Shown in pieces: positions 44,755 through 53,014 of a stretch of DNA of 64,000 nt. Where the stretch lies: assembly GCF_001645685.2 (NCBI RefSeq), contig NZ_CP017080.1, positions 672,001 to 736,000 of the forward strand, written 5' to 3'. The stretch comes from Peribacillus muralis. Lineage in GTDB: Bacteria; Bacillota; Bacilli; Bacillales; DSM-1321. Numbering within the stretch: the first letter of the stretch is position 1; every line of letters starts with the position of its first letter. The position numbers were made by a program, and so were the translations under genes. The notes beneath the pieces are model-generated. The model worked only from the letters and a program-made list of their open reading frames with translations, ran no database searches and was not told where the DNA came from.

Positions 44755-45252
44755 TTGATATCAGACCTTAATAGCATAAAAGAGATGAACAGGAAAGAAT
44801 TCATCCAAAAGTTCGGATGGGTATATGAACATTCCCCATGGATAGCAGAGCGTTCATGGGATTACAAGCCATTCATTTCCTTAGATGACCTAAAACAGAA
44901 AATGGAAATAGTTGTCCAGGATGCTTCATTAACGGAACAGCTCCAATTAATCAAGTCTCACCCGGACCTAGCAGCCCGGATTGATATGGCTGAAGCATCA
45001 GTTAAAGAACAATCCGCGGCCGGTTTGAATTCTCTTTCTCCGGAGGAATATGAAGAATTTCATGCGTTAAATAATCAGTATAAAGATAAGTTTGGATTTC
45101 CGTTCATATTTGCTGTCCGCGGCAGCGATAAAACGGTGATAAAGGCAGAGATGAAAAGAAGGATTGGTTTGGATCAGGCAAATGAACTTAAGGAAGCGAT
45201 CAAGCAAATCAACTTAATTGCCAGCCACAGGTTATCTGATTTTATTAAATAA
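44755..45252 (+). CDS. uraD: 2-oxo-4-hydroxy-4-carboxy-5-ureidoimidazoline (OHCU) decarboxylase
   Basis: 165 residues from TTG 44755, preceded by GAGAGGG; an ATG at 44683 is in frame but unlikely. It matches the N-terminal half of B. subtilis PucL: 'YEHSPWIAERSW' with the active-site His, 'LIKSHPDLAAR', 'QSAAGLNSLSPEEYEEF' and 'NQYKDKFGFPFIFAVRG'. It converts OHCU to (S)-allantoin, the last step of uricase-route urate breakdown. In B. subtilis it is fused to uricase; here it is a separate gene 13 bases upstream. Confidence 0.9.
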   Translation: MISDLNSIKEMNRKEFIQKFGWVYEHSPWIAERSWDYKPFISLDDLKQKMEIVVQDASLTEQLQLIKSHPDLAARIDMAEASVKEQSAAGLNSLSPEEYEEFHALNNQYKDKFGFPFIFAVRGSDKTVIKAEMKRRIGLDQANELKEAIKQINLIASHRLSDFIK

Positions 45253-45265
45253 TGGGAGTGATAAT

Positions 45266-46249
45266 ATGACAGTCCAAAATGAAAAAAGAACGATGTATTA
45301 TGGTAAAGGTGATGTATTTGTATATAGGACTTATGTAAAACCGCTTACAGGCTTAAGGAGAATACCGGAATCACGTTTCATAGAAAGAGATAATACTATT
45401 TTTGGATTTAATTGCCAGATTTCTTTGAAAGGTGATGCTTTTTTATCTTCTTTTACGGAAGGAGACAATAGCTTGGTGGTTGCAACGGATTCCATGAAAA
45501 ACATCATTCATCGCCAGGCCGCCAATTATCAGGGAAATACGGCGGAAGGATTTTTGAAGTTCATATGTGAAGTTTTCCTTGATAAGTATAGCCACATAGA
45601 TGCAGTAGAACTGACAGCAATTGAAGTCCCCTTCGATCATGTACTCGTTCCAAAAGGGGAAGGACATGTAAATAGTGATGTTGTTTTTCGATGTTCCAGA
45701 AATGAAAGGGCTACCACTACAATCGAGGTGAAAAGGACACCTAGCGGAAGCAAAATCGTTAAGCATTCAAGTGGAATAGTGGATGTCCATTTAATCAAGG
45801 TTAAAGGAAGCTCTTTTTATGGATTTATTCAAGATGAATACACCACACTGCCGGAGGCTCAAGATCGGCCACTATTTATTTACTTGGATTTCGATTGGGA
45901 ATACAGCCATTGGGAGGATGCCACTGGCGCGAATCCAGAGAAATATGTAGCAGCAGAACAAATTTGTGATATTGCAAATACAGTGTTCCATGAACTGGAT
46001 AACCGTTCGATTCAGCAGCTCATTTATCATATCGGTACTAGGATTTTGGAACGGTTCCCGCAGCTTGCGAATGTTCAATTTAAAACGAATAATCGTACCT
46101 GGGAAACAGTAGTAGATATCATTCCGAATTCAGAAGGAAGTGTCTATCAGGAACCTCGTCCTCCATTTGGCTTCCAAGGCTTTGTCGTTACGCAAGAAGA
46201 CGTTAAACAAAAAAAGGCAGCTGAATCAACTGTAGAGGTTTCCCGATAA
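45266..46249 (+). CDS. pucL: Urate oxidase (uricase)
   Basis: 327 residues from ATG 45266 behind GGGAGTGAT. Cofactor-free uricase: two T-fold halves with 'YYGKGDVFVYRTYV' (catalytic Lys), 'VVATDSMKNIIHRQA' (catalytic Thr), 'VFLDKYSHIDAVELTAIEVPF' split across the middle, and 'FGFQGFVVTQED' at the end. It oxidises urate to 5-hydroxyisourate, releasing H2O2. The symbol refers to the C-terminal half of B. subtilis PucL. It overlaps pucM by one base. Confidence 0.95.
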   Translation: MTVQNEKRTMYYGKGDVFVYRTYVKPLTGLRRIPESRFIERDNTIFGFNCQISLKGDAFLSSFTEGDNSLVVATDSMKNIIHRQAANYQGNTAEGFLKFICEVFLDKYSHIDAVELTAIEVPFDHVLVPKGEGHVNSDVVFRCSRNERATTTIEVKRTPSGSKIVKHSSGIVDVHLIKVKGSSFYGFIQDEYTTLPEAQDRPLFIYLDFDWEYSHWEDATGANPEKYVAAEQICDIANTVFHELDNRSIQQLIYHIGTRILERFPQLANVQFKTNNRTWETVVDIIPNSEGSVYQEPRPPFGFQGFVVTQEDVKQKKAAESTVEVSR

Positions 46250-46608
46250 TGGACAGTAAGCTGACCACACATGTTTTAGATTTGTCTAAAGGCCTTCCGG
46301 CAAATGGGATGAAGATAGAGCTTTGGGCCATAAAGAATCAGGGAGAACATTCTTTCATTAAAGAGGTCCATACAAATAAAGATGGCAGAGTAAATGATCC
46401 GCTACTTCAAGGAGATGATTTCAAACCAGGTGAGTATGAGCTTGTCTTTTATGTTGGGGAGTATTTTAATGATGAAGCGAATGATTCATATTTAATGCCA
46501 TTTTTAAATAAAATTCCACTTCGTTTTGGAATAGGGAGCAATGAAGAACATTATCATGTTCCACTGCTTGTTGCTCCAGGTGGATATAGCACTTACCGAG
46601 GAAGCTAG
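46249..46608 (+). CDS. pucM: 5-hydroxyisourate hydrolase
   Basis: A 119-residue transthyretin-like protein: 'LTTHVLDLSKGLPANGMKI' with the first catalytic His, a mid Arg in 'KDGRVNDPL', 'EEHYHVPLLVAPGGYSTYRGS' ending in the family's closing Y-R-G-S. It hydrolyses 5-hydroxyisourate to OHCU, the step between uricase and the decarboxylase. The ATG shares a base with the uricase stop. Confidence 0.95.
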   Translation: MDSKLTTHVLDLSKGLPANGMKIELWAIKNQGEHSFIKEVHTNKDGRVNDPLLQGDDFKPGEYELVFYVGEYFNDEANDSYLMPFLNKIPLRFGIGSNEEHYHVPLLVAPGGYSTYRGS

Positions 46609-46631
46609 TGAATCAGGAAGGAGGGGGAAAT

Positions 46632-47171
46632 TTGGCACATGAACGTACGGATGCAGTGACTTTAAACGGTAATCCAGTGACCTTGATTGGTCCTGGACTA
46701 AAAGTGGGGGATAAGGCCCCTGACTTTGCACTATTAACAAGTGACCGCCGTAAAGAACATTTGACAGACTATAAAAATAAGACATGCATCATCACAACTG
46801 TTCCTTCGCTTGATACGGGTGTATGTGATTTACAAACAAAGCTCTTAAATGAAGAAGCAAGCACAATGGGTGAAGATGTAGCTGTATTGGCTATTAGTGC
46901 AGACCTCCCATTTGCGCAAGCCAGGTGGAGTAAAGAAAGTAATGTGGAAGCTATAACCATACTCTCTGACCACTTTGATATGTCATTTGGTACTGCATAT
47001 GGAACGTACATGAAAGAACATCGACTGGAATGCAGGGCAGTATTTGTAATAAATCAAGAAGGAATCATTAAGTATGTGGAATACGTGCCGGAAGTCACGG
47101 ATCACCCAGATTATGAATCCGCATTGCAGGTAGTGAAGGAATTGATGAATATAGCTGGTACAGTAAATTAA
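46632..47171 (+). CDS. tpx: Thiol peroxidase lacking the resolving cysteine
   Basis: 179 residues from TTG 46632, four bases after GGAGGGGG. A Tpx-type peroxiredoxin with peroxidatic Cys65 in 'TTVPSLDTGVCDLQ' and 'LAISADLPFAQARW'. In atypical 2-Cys Tpx the last motif is followed by the resolving Cys (ARWCG); here it is Ser100 (ARWSKES). Other cysteines are Cys52 and Cys134. It may thus work as a 1-Cys enzyme or use another partner thiol. It is last in the operon uraD-uricase-pucM, where uricase makes H2O2, so local peroxide removal is a plausible role. Confidence 0.88.
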   Translation: MAHERTDAVTLNGNPVTLIGPGLKVGDKAPDFALLTSDRRKEHLTDYKNKTCIITTVPSLDTGVCDLQTKLLNEEASTMGEDVAVLAISADLPFAQARWSKESNVEAITILSDHFDMSFGTAYGTYMKEHRLECRAVFVINQEGIIKYVEYVPEVTDHPDYESALQVVKELMNIAGTVN

Positions 47172-47222
47172 ATATTCCCCTCACGAAGGATAATAAGATT
47201 TCCTTCTATTATTTATAAGACT

Positions 47223-47253
47223 GTCCAATTTACGTAAATTGGACGGTTTTTTT
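47223..47253 (+). terminator. Terminator of the urate operon
   Basis: Ten-pair near-palindrome GTCCAATTTA/TAAATTGGAC with a seven-T run. The next 250 bases to 47501 hold no recognised gene. Confidence 0.85.
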
Positions 47254-47501
47254 AATGATACATTCTCAATTAAATTAGGGTAGGGTGGTTTTGCAGTGAT
47301 TTAAGTAAGCACAAAAAGAGTTAAGTACCCGGATCTAACCGATGCATCAAGCAAAGGCAAAGCATTCCCCTAAAACGGAAAGAATAGGATGATGTTTTTT
47401 GATGGTTAGTTATATTTGGCCCTGAATTTTTAGATTAAACATATTGTGACACGCACTTTCAAGGAGGATGCCTATATATCTTCTAAGAAAAGAGGCTAAA
47501 C

Positions 47502-48242
47502 ATGAAATTTATATGGATAAGTTTACTGACATCCTCGCTGTTTATAACAGGATGCAGTAACGCAACTTCCACTGTCAAAAAAGAAGAAAAGACTATTGAA
47601 ACAGATGAATTGAACTACAAAAATCAAAAAAATTGGAAGTTGGAATCAGGAGATACACAATCACCAATCGACATTGAGACAACCAAGACACAGGAAATGA
47701 AAGATAATGGAGCAATTGAACTTAACTATAATAATGCTGTACTTGTTGCTGAAGACAACGGCCACAGTATCCAACTAGACGTTACTGGAACTGCCAAAAT
47801 CAATGGTCGCCTCTTTGATTTAACACAATTTCATATTCATGCACCAAGTGAACATAAGCTTGATGGTAAGCATTATCCGATTGAAGTTCATTTCGTAAAT
47901 AAAGCACAAGACGGACGTATAGCTGTTATTGGTGTGTTCTTCAAAGAAGGTGCAGAAAACCATGGATTCAAAAAAGTGATTGATAGCATTAAAAAAGGTG
48001 ATAAAAACACCTCTGTTGGTGATATCAATATCGCTACTATGCTTCCTGCCAACAAAAGTTATTACCACTATCTTGGTTCATTGACTACTCCACCCCTTTC
48101 AGAAAATGTGGAATGGTATATCATGAAAAAACCAGTAGAAGTTTCAAAAGCACAAATAGAAACTTTCCAAAGCTATTACCATAGTAATAATCGTGACATT
48201 CAACCATTAAACAAACGGCTAATCTTAAAATACGAAGAATAA
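47502..48242 (+). CDS. Alpha-carbonic anhydrase lipoprotein
   Basis: 246 residues. A lipoprotein signal peptide ends at Cys18 (SLFITGCSN). The alpha-carbonic anhydrase fold is shown by 'DTQSPIDIET', zinc ligands His111 and His113 (QFHIHAPSEH) and His130 (IEVHFVNK), and 'LGSLTTPPLSENVEW'. It hydrates CO2 outside the membrane. The N-terminal Trp/Tyr-rich segment is shorter than in most family members (NYKNQKNWKLE). ATG 47502; single gene. Confidence 0.93.
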   Translation: MKFIWISLLTSSLFITGCSNATSTVKKEEKTIETDELNYKNQKNWKLESGDTQSPIDIETTKTQEMKDNGAIELNYNNAVLVAEDNGHSIQLDVTGTAKINGRLFDLTQFHIHAPSEHKLDGKHYPIEVHFVNKAQDGRIAVIGVFFKEGAENHGFKKVIDSIKKGDKNTSVGDINIATMLPANKSYYHYLGSLTTPPLSENVEWYIMKKPVEVSKAQIETFQSYYHSNNRDIQPLNKRLILKYEE

Positions 48243-48392
48243 ATAAGATTCAAACAAAATCCGTATTCCATCGGGGGTGAGGTCTCGCGGCACTATGGAT
48301 AGCGCTGTTCATGGAAAATCGATTGTAGGAAACGGATTGGGTGATCTGACGAGCATCGTATATCGGAGTGTCGGCGATATACAATCAAAAAG

Positions 48393-48420
48393 AACGCTCA
48401 ATCCTTGATTGAGCGTTTTT
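48393..48420. terminator. Bidirectional terminator
   Basis: AACGCTCAATC/GATTGAGCGTT stem with flanking A and T runs between convergent genes; the preceding 150 bases show no gene. Confidence 0.85.
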
Positions 48421-48431
48421 CTTCTTGAGAG

Positions 48432-48662
48432 TCAGCTGCTTTTCATCACTCTATTCGAAATGAAATACGACAATATAGCTGAGAGTGCAGCAAGTGTCAT
48501 GACAGGCAATTGAGATTGCGAAACGATAATGGATGAACCGGCGGTACGAGTTGCCCCTGAAAAGTCAGGTGTGTATGCAGCAGTTAGAATCAGTCCGGAT
48601 ATTACTTGTAATATTGTAAATAACAATAGGAAACTAAATGTAAAGAAAAGATACTTTTTCAT
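48432..48662 (-). CDS. Small membrane protein
   Basis: 76 residues from ATG 48662 behind GGAGGTGA. Two membrane helices (about 8-28 and 50-70) are separated by an outside loop (TPDFSGATRTAGSS). No family recognised. Monocistronic. Confidence 0.65.
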   Translation of the reverse strand: MKKYLFFTFSFLLLFTILQVISGLILTAAYTPDFSGATRTAGSSIIVSQSQLPVMTLAALSAILSYFISNRVMKSS

Positions 48663-49015
48663 GTGTGTCACCTCCTTCCTCTATTACATACGGATGATTT
48701 GCAAGGAAGTTCCTTTAATTTACATTTACTTTTTCGCTTATTTATGAAATAAGAACGATTATCATGTCCGCCCATTTGGTTGGCAGAGGCTTGCCCCGAG
48801 AATCCACAACAGGGGAGATGGTGTAAAAGAAGGTTTGCGGACGGTGACTGCCAATACACCTATAGCTGCAGAAGCATATTTTCTAAAGAAAGGTATCAGT
48901 TAACAATCAAGAATATACGGGGCTAGAGGAAGTTGACTCCTTACTTATTAAAGTAGGTGAGGCTGCAAACAAAAAAACTATCTAAACCTTAAAACAAAGT
49001 TTGTTAGAAGTAAAA
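48663..49015. other. Non-coding region with possible gene remnants
   Basis: No complete gene is supported. Two short open stretches on the plus strand in different frames ('TANTPIAAEAYFLKKGIS' ending at about 48901 and 'EEVDSLLIKVGEAANKK' ending at about 48985) look protein-like and adjacent, as in a decayed gene broken by a frameshift. No family could be named. Confidence 0.35.
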
Positions 49016-49095
49016 GGTGCGGGGCCCTACAGGCGCAAAAGCCTAGGTCGGACCGTCTCCGGTAAGCTAAGCGCCTCCAGTGCCATGGAACGGAC
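49016..49095 (-). repeat. Degenerate copy of the dispersed repeat (see 60937-61275)
   Basis: In minus-strand sense it contains GTCCGTTCCATGGCACTGGA, GGAGACGGTCCGA and a CTTTTGCGCCTGTAGGG segment, the same order of blocks as the repeat copies at 60.9-61.3 kb. Confidence 0.5.
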
Positions 49096-49323
49096 TTAGT
49101 GCAGCTTCTCCAAATTTATCGGCAATTGGGACTCCATCCTCGTTTTCCTGAAGGTTTTAGCGTTTTCCAAATCTGCTTGGGAGTATACTAGAGAGCGAAT
49201 ATGGATGCTAGGGCGATAGATTATTTCATGCATTTCCCGAACGGAAAAAGGACAAGCCGCATACTATATAGCAAGTCCGCATTCAATGAAGCGGGCTTAA
49301 TATGATAGAAGGGGGGCATGGCA

Positions 49324-49596
49324 ATGATCAACTGGAAAGTGCGCCTTAAGAATCCGACGTTTATATTCACGGTACTCCTTCCTGGGCTTTTGCTATTGGT
49401 ACAGATGGTTGCGGCGTTCATAAACAATTTCATTCACCCTATTGGCTTTACCATTAGTGATGATGCTTTGAGCGGGGCTTTGGGCATCATTAACTTTATA
49501 GCACTTACATTCTTTGGGGTCGGCGGTGTGATTGATCATACCACTAAAGGTCTGAGGGACAGCGAGAATGCTCGAAGTTATGAAGAACCTAAATAA
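49324..49596 (+). CDS. Phi-LC3-type holin
   Basis: 90 residues from ATG 49324, seven bases after GGGGGG. It fits the phi-LC3 holin family: 'INWKVRLKNPTFIFTVLLPG', a second helix with 'IINFIALTFFGVGGVIDHTT' and 'KGLRDSENA' at the end. It is normally a phage lysis gene, but here it is isolated from phage genes. It is the first gene before an NlpC/P60-like secreted protein 180 bases downstream, separated by a terminator. It could be a domesticated holin or the remains of a prophage. Confidence 0.85.
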   Translation: MINWKVRLKNPTFIFTVLLPGLLLLVQMVAAFINNFIHPIGFTISDDALSGALGIINFIALTFFGVGGVIDHTTKGLRDSENARSYEEPK

Positions 49597-49623
49597 TGGT
49601 AGAATCCTGCTGAAGAGTTAGAA

Positions 49624-49682
49624 GAAACCAGATAACACCGTTTAAGTAATACAACGGTAGTATCTGGTTTTTGTTTTTTTTT
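49624..49682 (+). terminator. Terminator after the holin
   Basis: Long imperfect stem AACCAGATA...TATCTGGTT with inner CCGTT/AACGG pairing and T-rich tail. Confidence 0.8.
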
Positions 49683-49777
49683 ACGTTGACCGTGAATGCT
49701 GGAGGAATTGGAATGAAAGCTAATAATGCCGCATACATTTAAAATCGTGGTTCATTTTAGTTTGGGGAGGAAAAAGA

Positions 49778-50257
49778 ATGAGTTATCGTTTACCAGTTTC
49801 AAAATGGCTTGCAGCCATCGTTTTACTTGTGGCTTTGTTGAGCGCATTCGTATTGGGCCCTGCCAATGCTTCAGCATCTATCAATTATGGTGATGAAGTT
49901 GCCGCCATGGCAAAGAAGCAGGTGGGGAGCTCTTATAAATACGGGGGGACGACACCAAAAGGGTTCGATGCAAGCGGTCTGACCCAGTATGTATATAAAA
50001 ATGCCGCAACAGAATTGAAGATTCCGAGAACTAGCGCCGATCAATATAAAACCGGTAAAGCCATACAACAAAAAGACTTACAAGCAGGAGATTTGGTGTT
50101 CTATGCGACAGGAAAGAAAGGGCAGGTTAGTTTTGTGGGAATTTATTATGGAAATGGCACATTTATCGGAGCCACCTCCAAAGGAGTCAAGGAGGTCAAA
50201 ATGACCGATAAGTATTGGAAGGGAAAATATATCGGGGCAAAACGGGTCATTAAGTGA
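49778..50257 (+). CDS. NlpC/P60-fold secreted protein lacking catalytic residues
   Basis: 159 residues from ATG 49778 behind GGGGAGG. Signal peptide 1-33 (AAIVLLVALLSAFVLG, cut near NASAS). The remainder aligns by eye with NlpC/P60 endopeptidases: 'AMAKKQVGSSYKYGGTTPKG', then 'FDASGLTQYVY' where the family has FDCSGL (Ala65 for the nucleophile Cys), 'QAGDLVFYATG', 'VSFVGIYYGNGTFIGATS' where the catalytic His is replaced by Phe119 and the third polar residue by Gly131. It should be unable to cut peptidoglycan; it may bind wall peptides or regulate an active enzyme. Confidence 0.88.
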   Translation: MSYRLPVSKWLAAIVLLVALLSAFVLGPANASASINYGDEVAAMAKKQVGSSYKYGGTTPKGFDASGLTQYVYKNAATELKIPRTSADQYKTGKAIQQKDLQAGDLVFYATGKKGQVSFVGIYYGNGTFIGATSKGVKEVKMTDKYWKGKYIGAKRVIK

Positions 50258-50283
50258 CAGTGTAATGATCATGATTCAATCAC

Positions 50284-50328
50284 GACGAGGAAAAGGAGCA
50301 TCGAAATTCGATGCTCCTTTTCCTCGTC
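50284..50328. terminator. Perfect long palindromic terminator
   Basis: A near-perfect 45-base palindrome centred on AAATT (arms GACGAGGAAAAGGAGCATCG and complement), shared by two convergent genes. Confidence 0.9.
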
Positions 50329-50863
50329 ATTCAATGATGATATCGGTTAAGACAACATTGCCATTGCGAACTTTTATTACCGCCATCGAAGGGGCGGTCA
50401 ATGCATTCGACTCCAGTTCCCTTGCTTTTTCCTCTGAGGTGAAATAATTGTCGAGACCGTATCTGATCTGGATGCTTTTTGGATTTTTCAGTTCATATGG
50501 AATTTGCAATTCCCCTTTTAGGTATATGCCTTTGCTTGGTTTCTTTTTCGTTACGGAATCGACCTCATATAATCCGCTGCCGTTTTGTTTCAAGCGTACA
50601 TAGACCTTTTTATAATCACCCATATTTCTTGTTTTGAACTCGGATTTGATCGAGTCGGCAAGCTGGGAAGGCTGAACCGTTTCAATTTCATAGCTGAGGG
50701 CTACATAGCTGCCCCGAAACAAGTCCGTCGGGTCGACAGGGGCCGTTTTGATTTTGATTTCTTCTCCTGTCATTGTTGTCAAAAAAGGAGGAAATGCCAA
50801 AATCAAAAGAATCAGGACCGGTATGGAAAAAACGATAAATGGCCGGGATACTGCATCATTCAT
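50327..50863 (-). CDS. GDYXXLXY-type membrane-anchored protein
   Basis: 178 residues from ATG 50863 behind AGGAGGCGAT. One N-terminal membrane helix (FIVFSIPVLILLILAFPPF) is followed by an extracellular domain with 'DPTDLFRGSYVALSYEIE', the GDYxxLxY motif with Ser in place of Asp. It ends in beta strands. In Firmicutes such genes regularly follow DUF2157 genes; here it overlaps one by 8 bases. The function is unknown. Confidence 0.8.
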   Translation of the reverse strand: MNDAVSRPFIVFSIPVLILLILAFPPFLTTMTGEEIKIKTAPVDPTDLFRGSYVALSYEIETVQPSQLADSIKSEFKTRNMGDYKKVYVRLKQNGSGLYEVDSVTKKKPSKGIYLKGELQIPYELKNPKSIQIRYGLDNYFTSEEKARELESNALTAPSMAVIKVRNGNVVLTDIIIE

Positions 50864-51914
50864 GGAGATCGCCTCCTTTTTTTCGTTGATTTTCAAAGAA
50901 AAAGCCAAACCCGATAAGCATGATGCCGCCGATGATGAATGTAAGCGATTTTGGCAAGAAGTCAAAGGAATCGAGATAGTACCTGAAAATCAACGCACAG
51001 ATAATCACGATGCTGGTCAAACTGCCTTTTAGAATGAGATATAACAGGAAAACGAAATAAGCTAAAGGAAACCAAATTGAAAACTCGAAGGTAAGGAAGA
51101 GTGCTGTAATGCCATGTAAGATGTGCCCTTGGATGTGAATGACGTTTCGTATTCCAGATGTAACCGGGATAAACGCCAGCACGATTCCGAGCACAAACAG
51201 GATGGAAAGGACGATCGTATTCGAGCTTTTCAAATCAAGCTTCGGCACGAATTCCATTAGAAGCAAGGCGATGGTATTGATGGCTAATGCGTTAATGAAA
51301 AAGGCCGGATACTTAGCGAATTCGAATTTCTTCAATAAGATGTATAAACCAGGTAAAAACAAAATGATGGCTATTGGATAAGATGTTTCATCAAGGAATA
51401 TACTTCCGTTAATATAAATGAACAGCAGGAACGAAGTAAAAAGGAGGATGAAAACATCCTTTAAGTAATAGCTGATGAATACCGTTCCGATGGCCCATAA
51501 CAAGAAGGAACTATTGAAATTGATGCTAATGTTGAACATCTGCTCAATAAGGAAAATCCCTGCACCGAATATTAAAATACCGACATAATGCAAGCTTCTT
51601 GCTGTTTTGGGAAAGCGCACCTGCCACTTCACACCAGCAAAGTTCACGCCAATCAAGCATGCAAGGATAAGCAGGAGTTTTAAGGCTTTATTTAAATAAA
51701 GCCAATTACTCGCTACAAAGGTCAATATGCCCAACCCTAACAGCAGTGCCCCGATGGATAAAAGGATGGTGACGAAGCTCAAATTCCCTTTCACAGCATA
51801 GGAAGCTAGCATCCTCTCTTTTTCTTGTTCTGAGATGACTCCTCCTCTTTCAAGATAAGTGAACTCATTCTTTAAAAAATCGAATTGTTTCTTCGATATT
51901 TCTTTATTGTACAA
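50856..51914 (-). CDS. DUF2157 membrane protein
   Basis: 352 residues; TTG 51914 follows GAAGGGGGAG, whereas the in-frame ATG at 51932 lies before that site. A cytoplasmic N-terminus (KKQFDFLKNEFTYLERGG, EQEKERMLASY) precedes about ten helices from residue 45 to 345, with 'ILLSIGALLLGLGILTFVAS' typical of DUF2157. It is coupled to the GDYXXLXY gene. The role is unknown. Confidence 0.85.
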   Translation of the reverse strand: MYNKEISKKQFDFLKNEFTYLERGGVISEQEKERMLASYAVKGNLSFVTILLSIGALLLGLGILTFVASNWLYLNKALKLLLILACLIGVNFAGVKWQVRFPKTARSLHYVGILIFGAGIFLIEQMFNISINFNSSFLLWAIGTVFISYYLKDVFILLFTSFLLFIYINGSIFLDETSYPIAIILFLPGLYILLKKFEFAKYPAFFINALAINTIALLLMEFVPKLDLKSSNTIVLSILFVLGIVLAFIPVTSGIRNVIHIQGHILHGITALFLTFEFSIWFPLAYFVFLLYLILKGSLTSIVIICALIFRYYLDSFDFLPKSLTFIIGGIMLIGFGFFFENQRKKGGDLHE

Positions 51915-52035
51915 AATAACTCCCCCTTCCACATTTTACTATTATACATTGTATTCCCCCTAATCCTTGAATAGATGTTGATCATTTTCTTTTACCCTCA
52001 TTGAACCGGATATAACAAATTTTTTTAGTACCTTG

Positions 52036-52104
52036 CAATAAACAGTACCATATGGTAAATTAATTGCATAAGATGTATTGTTTGATGTTCAGTACTGTTT
52101 ATTG
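52036..52104 (+). promoter_or_regulatory. PadR-type operator: paired inverted repeat
   Basis: CAATAAACAGTAC (52036-52048) and its exact complement GTACTGTTTATTG (52092-52104) lie 43 bases apart, and the perfect palindrome TACCATATGGTA sits at 52046-52057. A TATACC -10 candidate is at 52108. The placement before a padR gene suggests autoregulation. Confidence 0.55.
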
Positions 52105-52145
52105 AACTATACCTTAAAATTCCTAAATGAGGGAGTGATGGGTCG

Positions 52146-52466
52146 ATGAATGTACAATTTAAGAAGGGTGTCCTGGAGCTTTGTGTGCTCGTCTTATTGG
52201 ATAAGCAGGACCGTTATGGCTATGAGCTTGTACAGAAGATTTCAGATCAGATCGAGATATCGGAGGGGTCCGTATACCCGCTATTGAGACGGTTGACAAA
52301 GGAAGAATATTTCACGACTTATTTGCAAGAATCAACGGAAGGGCCTCCGCGTAAGTACTATAAGCTAACGGACAAAGGCCGGGATTACCTTCAAGAGTTG
52401 CTGACGGAATGGAATGAATTTTCCAAAGGGGTCAATCAATTAATCGAGGAAGGTGTGAGCCAATGA
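52146..52466 (+). CDS. PadR-family transcriptional regulator
   Basis: A 106-residue winged-helix protein: '[20 protein letters not shown]', '[20 protein letters not shown]' (recognition helix), '[16 protein letters not shown]' (wing) and a C-terminal dimer helix. PadR proteins repress their own operons and respond to envelope stress or aromatic compounds. It leads a three-gene operon with DUF1700 and DUF4097 genes; starts and stops overlap by 4 bases. Confidence 0.9.
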   Translation: MNVQFKKGVLELCVLVLLDKQDRYGYELVQKISDQIEISEGSVYPLLRRLTKEEYFTTYLQESTEGPPRKYYKLTDKGRDYLQELLTEWNEFSKGVNQLIEEGVSQ

Positions 52467-53014
52467 ATAAAGAACAGTTTTTAAAGCAATTGAATGACTC
52501 TTTAAAAAAGCTTTCTTTAGAGGAACGACAGGATATCCTGCAAGATTACGAAGAGTATTTCGCAATAGGGATGGAACAAGGAAAGACAGATCAGGAAATT
52601 TCCACATCGCTTGGGAACCCTAAACAGATTTCCAGGGAACTCCTGGCCACTTATCATCTTGGTCAAGTCGAACAATCGACTTCTGCCGGTAATGTAATGA
52701 GGGCCGTTTGGGCCGTAATTGGCCTGGGATTTTTTAATCTGGTGATTGTATTGGGGCCATTCATAGCACTGATTGGAGTAGTCATTGCAGGCTGGGCATC
52801 GGCTATAGCATTCATTCTCGCTCCGGTATTCGCACTGCTTAACCTTATGGTGAGCAGCTTTCAATTATTTGATTTGTTCTTCGCATTGGCACTATGCGGG
52901 ATTGGGATTTTCATGGCCATGGGGATGTTTGTCGCTACCCGCGCATTAACGAAGGGGTTCATTCGTTATTTAAAATTTAACGCATCCCTTGTGAAAGGCG
53001 GTTTGAAAAAATGA
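52463..53014 (+). CDS. DUF1700 membrane protein
   Basis: 183 residues: an N-terminal helical cytoplasmic domain ([21 protein letters not shown] region, '[19 protein letters not shown]', '[11 protein letters not shown]') followed by three or four membrane helices (75-170). DUF1700 proteins sit between padR and DUF4097 genes in many Firmicutes and are thought to work with them at the membrane. Coupled on both sides by 4-base overlaps. Confidence 0.9.
   Translation: MNKEQFLKQLNDSLKKLSLEERQDILQDYEEYFAIGMEQGKTDQEISTSLGNPKQISRELLATYHLGQVEQSTSAGNVMRAVWAVIGLGFFNLVIVLGPFIALIGVVIAGWASAIAFILAPVFALLNLMVSSFQLFDLFFALALCGIGIFMAMGMFVATRALTKGFIRYLKFNASLVKGGLKK

Noticed and set aside
48940..49020. M-box-like riboswitch suggested by GTAGGTGAGGCTGC
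   Set aside because: Only one conserved block is present and the rest of the region does not fit the Mg2+ riboswitch; no transporter gene follows.
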